From Mytilus edulis (taxonomy: Eukaryota; Mollusca; Bivalvia; Mytilida; Mytilidae): DNA of 64,000 nt. Both the position numbers and the translations under genes were made by a program. The stretch lies in NCBI RefSeq assembly GCF_963676685.1, contig NC_092355.1, positions 72,693,176 to 72,757,175 of the forward strand, in the 5' to 3' direction. Below are positions 46,411 through 54,768 of this stretch, one piece after another. Under the pieces are notes generated by a model, which searched no databases, was not told the origin of the DNA, and saw only the letters and a list, made by a program, of their open reading frames with translations. Every line of letters starts with the position of its first letter. Position 1 is the stretch's first letter.

Positions 46411-46590
46411 ATATTGAGAATAGAAATGGGAAATATGTCAAGGCGACAACAACCCGACGAAAGAGCAAATAACAGCCGAAGGTCATCAATAGATCTTCAG
46501 CGCAACGATAAAATTTTGCACCTCAGTAGTCCTCAGGTGGCCCCTTAATAAAATAGTGTACTAGTTCAGTTAAAATGGACTTCACTTTCA
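46411..46590 (-). repeat. Naiad family-B 3' tail, diverged
   Basis: The plus strand starts 'attgagaatagaaatggg' and includes 'aacaacccgacgaaagag', ending near 'actagttcagttaaaatgg'. Confidence 0.7.
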
Positions 46591-46599
46591 ACTTTCACA

Positions 46600-46710
46600 T
46601 CATGTAATGAAACAACTGAGTTACGTTAATCCACATACACTTCGAGAAAGTCACATTACCTAATGACACATTGAATTATTGTTAAACCGTAACGAGTAAT
46701 GACAAAACCA
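46600..46710. repeat. Fragment of the ~20-bp periodic array
   Basis: 'acatcatgtaatgaaacaac', 'ttacgttaatccacatac' and 'gagtaatgacaaaacca' match the array in the foldback at 45.1-45.6 kb. Confidence 0.6.
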
Positions 46711-46719
46711 TGTTTTGTT

Positions 46720-47450
46720 ATATCAAAACATATATTCTGACTAGATACATTGATTATTGAGACTTACTATCACATTTGTGACACAAATTAGATATGAACT
46801 TTAATATTTAATATTTAGGTGACTTATAGATCCATTGGGTCGGGTGTATATTTATATATTATGTTAAACTATGTTAATTGACACACTACTGTAATTACAC
46901 ATGTCACTATAATAAATAATCTTCTTACTGACCTACTTATATATTTCAAGTCAAAACCATATTATGTAAAGACAAAATATCATTTAACCATGTAACATGA
47001 TAGCATTTACCAAATAAGACATAATTGGCGTTGCATAGTAGTGTAAAGATCATTGATGCAAATATATCCTTCTAAATGTATTCATTTACAGTTACTGCCT
47101 ATATAAACAAATGTATTGTAACTTACAGTGAAAATAAGAGAAAAATGACAAAGGTAGAAAAAGCATTTCAAAATGTAGCAAATGATGAAAAATTAAGAAT
47201 AAACTTTGCACAAAACTTCAAATGAGACTCATCATAGGCCAATTTTCATATAAATAACCCGCTTTAAAAAGGAACAATTGTCAGGAATACAAAACGAAAC
47301 AATTATGAAGAATGATAATTGCTAAAAAATGTACACTTTATGCCGACTGTCCCTTTCTATCTTCATACTAAAAAAGACCTCATGAAATTAAAAATAAAAA
47401 AAAAAATGTTTTTTTGTTTTTATATATATATTGGACCGTTGGTTTCCCCC
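46720..47450. other. Non-coding stretch, no gene seen
   Basis: AT-rich, no supported feature before the family-D repeat at 47455. Confidence 0.4.
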
Positions 47451-47454
47451 TTTG

Positions 47455-47620
47455 AATGGTTCCACTAGTAATTTTGGGGCCCTTTATAGCTTGTTGTTCG
47501 GTGTGAGCCAAGGCTCCGTGTTGAAAACCGTAAATTGACCTATAATGGTTTACTTTTATAAATTGATATTTGGATGGAGAGTTGTCTCATTGGCACTCAT
47601 ACCACATCCTCCTATATCTG
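47455..47620 (-). repeat. Family-D repeat
   Basis: 'gttcggtgtgagccaaggct' and 'gagttgtctcattggcactc' are the complement of the 13640-13770 copy. This is the longest family-D copy in the window. Confidence 0.65.
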
Positions 47621-47935
47621 TAAAATCTGAAATTTGTATGGAAAAGGCATTGAATGTGCCTGTCCATATTTATAGTAGATTTTTAGATGTAAATCAATAA
47701 TTGCAATGGCGTTAACGTTTTGATTTAAAGCAAGTAACATCACCCTTATACCCCAATCCCATTCCAACAAACACACATACACAGTCAATATTTGTTTTTG
47801 CTATTTTGAAGTATTTTGATCTTTTATAGTAAAAATAGTTCGTTGCATCCTATGAAATGTTTTAGAACAAATAGAAACTAATTCAACTTCTTATAGAAGA
47901 AAACAAATTGTTAACATGCTGTTAAGTCCATTGTC

Positions 47936-48079
47936 ACAATGGCAGATCCAGAAATCTTCGTAAGGGGGACACAGCCTGCCCTTAGAGGGGGCTCGCTCCA
48001 GGCATGCTTCAGTCCTTCCCTACATAATCCATCTCTTTTCCCATAAAAGGGGGTCCGGGTCCCTCTGGATCCACCTATG
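47936..48079. mobile_element. GC-rich MITE with inverted ends
   Basis: Left 'caatggcagatccagaaa' and right 'tctggatccacctatg' are inverted. The body is far more GC-rich ('agagggggctcgctcc', 'gggggtccgggtccctctgg') than its surroundings. About 144 bp, no coding capacity. The superfamily is not determined. Confidence 0.6.
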
Positions 48080-48600
48080 TTTTACTTATTGAATTACACA
48101 TTACAATTGTTGATTGAATATTAAAAAATGCTTTTATACGCGAAATTAAGTTAGTGACAATCTATAGTTTATCAATGAAAATGTAAATGCTTATAGACAC
48201 ACAACATTAAAACAAAGTGGAATTGTTAATGATAAATGGCAGCAATTTAACAACAAGACAATTCAATGATAGACGATCAAAGCAGCTAGAATCATGTTAT
48301 TTTTGTATAGGTCTGTATATCATTGCTTCCTAATGAATCCTTCATGAACTCTTTAAAAAAAGTTAACAGAATTTTTAGAGCCGTACAGCATATTTTGTTT
48401 CCATAAATGACATTGGAGATTATGTCTTATTATGCAATAATTACATCTGAATAGTTTCAACTTCTTTTGAAATAGACATTGAACAAACAATAGGGAAATC
48501 ACATTTTTACAGTTTTTTCTGTAATTAATTTCAACCGAAATGAATAGTTTGACTTATCACCAGACAATATTATAGTAATTGATTTTTTTTTAGGAATTTT
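48080..48600. other. Non-coding stretch, no gene seen
   Basis: AT-rich, no supported feature. Confidence 0.4.
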
Positions 48601-48850
48601 GACTACGTCGATAAATTTGCGTTCATAAAAAAAAGTACACATCTGGCCATAAAGAAGTCTAGAGCATGCAGAATAATTGGCATTTTGTAATTCACAGATG
48701 ATTTCAAAATATTTGCCTTGATTTATTAAAAAAATGACTACGTCGATAAACTAGCGTTCATAAAATAAAAGAAGATCTTTAAGTACAAAAAAGTGTAAAA
48801 CATGTGAAATAATTGGCAATTTCAAATTCAGAGAGGCACTGAACCATAAG
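48601..48850. repeat. Two-copy tandem repeat, ~135-bp unit
   Basis: 'gactacgtcgataaa' followed by 'gcgttcataaaa' occurs at 48601 and 48736. Both units continue with 'aagtacaaaaaagtg' or 'agtacacatctgg' type sequence and 'aataattggca'. Confidence 0.7.
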
Positions 48851-49191
48851 AACTATGGTCCTAGATTGATAGTACGTTACTATTCTTTTGATAAAACTAC
48901 AAATGATAAAACATCAAATTAAGTTATTCGCATAACCGAAAACAATCATTTTAAAAAGGTAAGTATATGATCTTCATTTTGAAAAAGCAATAATTATTGT
49001 AATCAAGATATAACACTAGGTAGTTCAATTATTTTTAAACATTCTTTTGTGTATATATATGGCATATATTGCTAAGCCCTTGTCATATTCTGCTTAGGGG
49101 AATTTCCACTGTCGTTCATTATATTCTGTAAACATTTTTTATCTTCGGGACATAAGAATAACATCTGTTTGTTTCATTATTTAATCTGACA

Positions 49192-49890
49192 ATGACTTTT
49201 GACTTTTACCTAGACATTAGCTGTTCCTTTCTGTTGAATGTTTTTGAAAATGTGTCATGCTGTGATAAAAATAAAGTCTCCGTCGATCATGACCTCAGTG
49301 TTTCTGACAAAAAGGAACACGAATTAAAATGGAAAAAACGAATTTTAATGATTCGTATTACACTTGGATTAATCTTCAACATTGCTGCTTTTATAACTGT
49401 GTGTGTGGTGAATAGAGAAACATACATAGACGGAAAGGCTGCTCTGGGAATGTTTATAACTATTGTTTCGTTTACTGTGATAGCATATATTGCTATTGAA
49501 GTAGCAGCGTGGCTTTATATATATGCTATAATGAATGATCAATTTCACATTATGTTTTGCATAATATGTTACAGAATATATGAAATACAATTTGATGTGT
49601 TGGTGTTTTTCTACAGTCTTGTTTTATCAAACTGGGAACTGAATGTGTTTTCAACCGTTGCAACTGTACTTGGTTGTTTAGACATAATTATGAATATTAT
49701 TATACTAGGAAGGAATTGTAATGAAGTGATGAAGTTAGAAAGTGATTCAAAAGACAAAAAAAAGGTTGCATATTGTGTTTTATTTGGTTTCGTGATATCA
49801 CCATTTTTAGCAATTGGTTTACTTATTTTTATTATATATGATACCTGTCAACTGATACGTTTTTTGCGGTCTGACCCGCGAGTTTTTTAA
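49192..49890 (+). CDS. Small multi-pass membrane protein (intact paralogue)
   Basis: 232 codons in one uninterrupted exon. The order is: a short Cys-containing N-terminus (ISCSFLLNVFENVSCC), a charged loop, then hydrophobic segments at about 51-73, 83-113, 125-146, 149-173 and 192-218, with a Lys/Asp-rich loop before the last and a short basic tail. The predicted protein is an integral membrane protein with four or five spans. Its N-terminal and C-terminal parts are clearly homologous to the gene split by the retroelement at 6666-10128, and conservation over the hydrophobic segments supports both being real genes. The family is not recognised, so the function is unknown. The next ATG is far inside, and the start used aligns with the paralogue's start. 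A family-B Naiad tail lies ~160 bp downstream. Confidence 0.75.
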   Translation: MTFDFYLDISCSFLLNVFENVSCCDKNKVSVDHDLSVSDKKEHELKWKKRILMIRITLGLIFNIAAFITVCVVNRETYIDGKAALGMFITIVSFTVIAYIAIEVAAWLYIYAIMNDQFHIMFCIICYRIYEIQFDVLVFFYSLVLSNWELNVFSTVATVLGCLDIIMNIIILGRNCNEVMKLESDSKDKKKVAYCVLFGFVISPFLAIGLLIFIIYDTCQLIRFLRSDPRVF

Positions 49891-50055
49891 CTTTTTTGTT
49901 TATTATATTCTAACACCAACCAGTCTGGGGGTGATGTATAACGTATAAATATGTACAGAGAAATGCATACTGAGTGTCTTGTGACTGGTGAATAAATTAC
50001 AATCATTAGAATTAAGAACAAGGGTTATAGCTTGGCTTGAAATGTTAAATAAAAT

Positions 50056-50460
50056 TGAAATGGAAATGGGGAATGTGTCAACGAGAAAACAACCCGACCA
50101 TAGAAAAGACAACAGCAGAAGGTCACCAACAGGTTTTCAATGTAGCGAGAAATTGCCGCACCCGGAGGCGTCCTTCATCTGGCCCCTGAATAAATATATA
50201 CTAGTTCAGTGATAATGAACGGCATACTAAACTCCAAATTGTACACAAGAAAGTAAAATTAAAAATAATACAAGACTTACAAAGGCCAGAGGCTCCTGAA
50301 CAGGGACAGGCGCAAATTGCGGCGGGGTTAAACATGTTTATGAGATCTCAACCCTCCCCATATACATCTAGCAAAATTGAATGTAGAAAAGTTAACGCAT
50401 AACAATACGCACATTAAAATTCAGTTTAAGAGAAGTCTTTAGGTAGTTCAATTATTTTTT
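50056..50460 (-). repeat. Naiad family-B 3' tail copy
   Basis: 'gaaatggaaatggggaatgtg' through 'ggaggcgtccttcatctgg', 'ggccagaggctcctga' and 'cgcataacaatacgcac'. 5'-truncated before the SECIS position. Confidence 0.85.
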
Positions 50461-50469
50461 ATGTCTGAT

Positions 50470-51360
50470 GTCAGAAGATGTAACCAAAGAAAATAAACAA
50501 ATGACAATAATAACAATAGACTACTAGCAGTATGTTTTGAAACATTAATCTATCAAAATCGTAAGTACATTGCAACAATAAAAGTATTATAACTGGTACA
50601 ACTACCGTAGTAATGTATATCAGAATCAAAGAAAATTATATGATAAAAGTTTTAACTTTGGATATTAAATCTGAGAATGACAATACGTATTTTATGTTGA
50701 TAATGCCATAGTATCTACCTATCGTTATCAATAATGTTTGTCATACGGTAATCAATCTACCTGAATCTTTGATCATGGATGTAAAAATATATTGTTAAAG
50801 CCATGAGCTTTCACGTACACAAAAATGCATATCATATGGAGAAGGCCTAATAAGTTCGTGCACATGGTTTAAATTGTGACTAGTCGATCAGTCTAGGACT
50901 TTTAAATGATTGATTGATTGGTTGATTGATAGATATTTGTTTGTTAAACGGCCCGTGGCAAAGATGTCATGCATGTTTAGGATAATGTTAAATCAACAAT
51001 TAATACAATAGGTAGAAACTGCGAGGTAGGGCTAGACTGGGGTGATTATGAAAATTGTGATTGCCATTGGATAAAATGGATGTCGTACGGATTCATAAAG
51101 GAGTTGATTCACGTGTAACTGAATGTTTAGAGAGGGTTTTAATCCCTTCACAAGAGACAATGAGATGAATTTCCCTATTTCGACTGAAAGTATCTGCGTA
51201 TTGATTTATTCTGCACAACCTTTGGCCTAAAATTTGTTTCAAGAGACTACTATATGTCTTAAATCCAGTGAACTCTATGGGTGTTATCAATAATTTATTA
51301 ATATCTATCAATTTGATTGCAGATAACAATTTTGACAAATCTCTACTAACATCCTGATCG
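50470..51360. other. Non-coding stretch, no gene seen
   Basis: No convincing frame. The 92-codon minus frame at 51093-51371 (Leu/Ser/Ile-rich) has no motif I recognise. Confidence 0.4.
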
Positions 51361-52040
51361 GTCACTGCCAATAAAGAAAGGCAACAGTAGTATACCGCTG
51401 TTCAAAACTCGTAAATCCATGGACAAAAAACAAAATCGGGGTAACAAATCAAAACCGATGGAAACGCATTAAATACAAGAGGAGAACAACGACATAACAC
51501 TAAAATGTAACACACATAGACAAAATTCCACGAGAATAACAAATATAACATATATATATAACATCAAAACCAAATACATGAATTTGGGATAGACAAGTAC
51601 CTTGACACGTCTTATCGCAATGTGAATTTACACTCAAAAATAAGAGAAAACAAACGACACAACGTTATAATGTAATACACACAGAAACAAACTATAATGT
51701 AACAATGGCCATATTTCTGACTTGGTACAGGGCATTTTTAAAGGAAAAAATGGTGGGTTGAACCTGGTTTTGTGGCATGCCAAACCTCGCACTTTTATGG
51801 CCATGTGAAATATAACATCAAAACGACAACACAGGACTACAATATAAATAAATTGGAGAACACAATTGACAAAGAATCACACGAACAACAGCCAACAAAA
51901 GGCAACAAGTTCAAAATTTTAATACGCCAGAAGTGTATTTTGTCCACACAAGACCTACGTGTGACGCCCAGATACAAAAGTTTGAAAGCCGAAACGAGTA
52001 CAAAATTGAACAGCATCGAGGACCAAATAAAACAGTAATT
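51360..52040. repeat. Longest copy of repeat family C
   Basis: Runs from 'ggcaacagtagtataccgct' through 'atatttctgacttggtacag' and 'tggtgggttgaacctggttt' to 'atacgccagaagtgtatttt' and 'gaacagcatcgaggaccaa'. It serves as the reference for the shorter copies. Confidence 0.65.
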
Positions 52041-52295
52041 GTAATGAACTTCAAACTGTTATACATCTGATATGATACATCAATGTTAACATGCAAACAT
52101 TTTTTAATAGTAAATACTTGAGAAGAAAATTTTTATGTAAATTGTCTATGCAGATTTGGAAAATTGCAATTCAATAATTATGAACGTGAATATCTTCCAC
52201 ATTACCGTTTAGCATGTAAAATTTTGCGATTTAGGTATACGAAATATTTTGGCGGATTCAAAACTTTATCAATACATTTGCATGTACACTTTTAG

Positions 52296-52530
52296 ATTGG
52301 CAGATCTCAGGTGCTCCGGAATAGTAAGCAGATCCTACTCCACATGTGGCGACCGTCGTGATGCTTATGTGATAACTAATCCGATAAATAGTCTAATTCG
52401 GTAGGTCACATTTATGAAAGGGAAGGGGATTGTAGTTACGACATAAGGAACATATCCGATATCATTTGTGAAACGGTTATTCCATAACGGTCCACCAACT
52501 CGTGATTGCGTCCATAACTTGGTCACCTTT
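52296..52530 (-). repeat. Naiad family-A 3' segment
   Basis: The plus strand reads 'agatctcaggtgctccgg', 'gggaaggggattgtagttac', 'ccaactcgtgattgcgtcc'. It covers the last RT codons and the first half of the tail but lacks the final ~160 bp of tail. Confidence 0.8.
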
Positions 52531-52650
52531 ACTTATTCTTTCATGATATACCAATTTACAATTGATTTTGGTTTGTGATTTAACAAATTGACAACATTCA
52601 AAGCCTTACATTGTAAAAGGTTAAATTCATTTTGCCTTGTTATATTCAAA

Positions 52651-53106
52651 ATGTTTACAAACTTTGTACGTGACGATTACAGCCCATTGGAGAATGACGT
52701 ACACAACTTGACTGAGCTTGTGTCAGATGTAATGTTTTCCTCAGATCAACCTGCTTCTAGAAGATCCCCAAAGTTCAATGTATATCGATCAATTACACCT
52801 CCACGAATCCAAAGGTCATATAGTCCTTCACGGAAACCTTCACTGTCACCAGGACCAAACTTTAAGAATTGAGATACTCCAGACAACAGTCTCCGTCATC
52901 CAGTAGGAGTGTTAATCATAGAACTTATCCATCAGCTGAGTCATTAAACACCAACGGAACGAGTGGGTAGGTCAACGGTCGACCCTTAATTCTGATGGCC
53001 AAAATGAAACGACAAATAACATATCAGAACATAGGCCAACTTCTGATGTTGTCAGAAGGAGTGCTAAAGAAAATGATTTGACAGTTAGGGTTACAGCGTT
53101 AACTCC
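52651..53106 (+). pseudogene. Broken Ser/Pro-rich coding sequence of unknown type
   Basis: From the ATG at 52651 the frame gives MFTNFVRDDYSPLENDVHN and then a Ser/Pro/Arg-rich segment (ITPPRIQRSYSPSRKPSLSP) to a stop at 52870. Reading continues in other phases with similar composition (RQQSPSSSRSVNHRTYPSAE; NISEHRPTSDVVRRSAKEND), interrupted by at least two frameshifts and a TAG near 52967. It ends where a family-B Naiad tail begins at 53106. It looks like a decayed copy of a protein with a disordered Ser-rich region. Family unknown. Confidence 0.5.
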
Positions 53107-53830
53107 AAATGAAATAAAATTGAGAATGTAAATGGGGAATGTGCCAAAGAGACAACAACCCGACCATGTAAAAAACAACAGCAGAAGGTCACCAACAGGT
53201 CTTCAATGTAGCGAGAAATTCTCGCACCCGGAGGCGTCCTTCATCTGGCCCCTAAACAAATATATACTAGTTCAGTGATAATGAACGCCATACTAATTTC
53301 CAACTTGTACACAAGAAACTAAAATTAGAATAATACAAGACTAACAAAGGCCAGAGGCTCCTGACTTGGGACAGGCGCAAAAATGCGGCGGGGTTAAACA
53401 TGTTTATGGGATCTCAACCCTCCCCGTATACCTCTAGCCAATGTAGAAAAGTAAACGCATAACAATACGCACATTAAAATTCAGTTCAAGAGAAGTCCGA
53501 GTCTGATGTCTGAAGATGTAACCAAAGAAAATAAACAAAATGACAATAATACATAAATAACAACAGACTATTAGCAGTTAACTGACATGCCAGCTCCAGA
53601 TTTCAATTAAACTGACTGAAAGATTATGATTTCATCATATGAACATCAGGCACAATCCTTTCCTTTAGGGGTTTAGTATCATACCATCATAACATATATG
53701 AGAAGAACAAAACCCGCCGTGTCATGCCAACAACTGGTTTTTGAATAAATGTGTTTACTTCCGATGCAAAGACCCTATAAGTGAATCAATATTAACGCCC
53801 AAATATGCAATCTTTATATACCTATATAGA
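53106..53830 (-). repeat. Naiad family-B 3' end with SECIS-like hairpin
   Basis: 5'-truncated copy covering the whole 3' untranslated region of family B and a few bases of the coding end ('aaatatgcaatctttat'). It is almost identical to 54222-54830, so it is a recent insertion or duplication. Confidence 0.85.
53637..53700 (-). promoter_or_regulatory. SECIS-like hairpin in a truncated family-B copy
   Basis: The core at 53690-53645 keeps ATGA, the ~11-bp stem, the AAA in the apical loop and the closing TGAT exactly as in the 54.7-kb copy. The only core difference is one loop base. Confidence 0.6.
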
Positions 53831-54040
53831 GTTATTGTCCTTCAGAACGACAGGTCATTCTTTTACAGAATCAACTCGGACGATACCATGTTTCAATGAT
53901 ATATGCTCCAAGGCATAAAATAATGACCTGTGTGAGGTCATTATTTTCCTTGAAAAACATAAAATTGAGAATGGAAATGGGGAATGTGTCAATGGGACAA
54001 CAACCCGACCAAATAAAAAACAACAGCAGAGGGTCACCAA

Positions 54041-54221
54041 AAGAGGGACGAAAGATACCAAAGGGACAGTCAAACTCATAAATCTAAAACAAACTGACAA
54101 CGCCATGGCTAAAAATAAAAAAGACAAACAGAAAAACAATAGTACACACGACACAACATAGAAAACTAAAGAATAAACAACACGAACCCCACCAAAAACT
54201 AGGGGTGATCTCAGGTGCTCC
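54041..54221 (-). repeat. Naiad family-A tail nested in family-B tail
   Basis: 'agagggacgaaagatacc' to 'gatctcaggtgctcc' interrupts the family-B tail between 'gggtcaccaa' and 'caatgtagcgag', with loss of about 8 bp of the target. Family A was therefore active after this family-B copy inserted. Confidence 0.85.
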
Positions 54222-54649
54222 AATGTAGCGAGAAATTCCCGCACCCGGAGGCGTCCCTCAGCTGGCCCCTTAACAAATATATACTAGTCCAGTGATAATG
54301 AACCCCATACTAATTTCCAAATTGTACACAAGAAACTAAAATTAAAATAATACAAGACTAACAAAGGCCAGAGGCTCCTGACTTGGGACAGGCGCAAAAA
54401 TGCGGCGGGGTTAAACATGTTTGTGAGATCTCAACCCTCCCCCTATACCTCTAACCAATGTAGAAAAGTAAACGCATAACAATACGCACATTAAAATTCA
54501 GTTCAAGAGAAGTCCGAGTCTGATGTCAGAAGATGTAACCAAAGAAAATAAACAAAATGACAATAATAAATAAATAACAACAGACTACTAGCAGTTAACT
54601 GACATGCCAGCTCCAGACTTCAATTAAACTGACTGAAAGATTATGATTT

Positions 54650-54720
54650 CATCATATGAACATCAGGCACAATCCTTTCCGTTAGGGGTTTAGTATCATA
54701 CCATCATAACATATATGAGA
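54650..54720 (-). promoter_or_regulatory. SECIS-like element in Naiad-B 3' untranslated region
   Basis: On the minus strand, 62 nt after the stop codon, the core runs from ATGA (54707-54704) to TGAT (54665-54662). Between them, GGTATGATACT (54702-54692) pairs with AGGATTGTGCC (54676-54666): ten of eleven positions pair, four of them as G-U. An AAA opens the apical loop (54691-54689). Flanking 'atatg' and 'catat' words can form the lower helix. Layout and spacing (12 nt from AUGA to AAA) match eukaryotic SECIS elements, which recruit SBP2 and the selenocysteine elongation factor. Confidence 0.7.
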
Positions 54721-54768
54721 AGAACATAACCCGTGTCATCCCAACAACTGTTTTTAGAATAAATGTGT

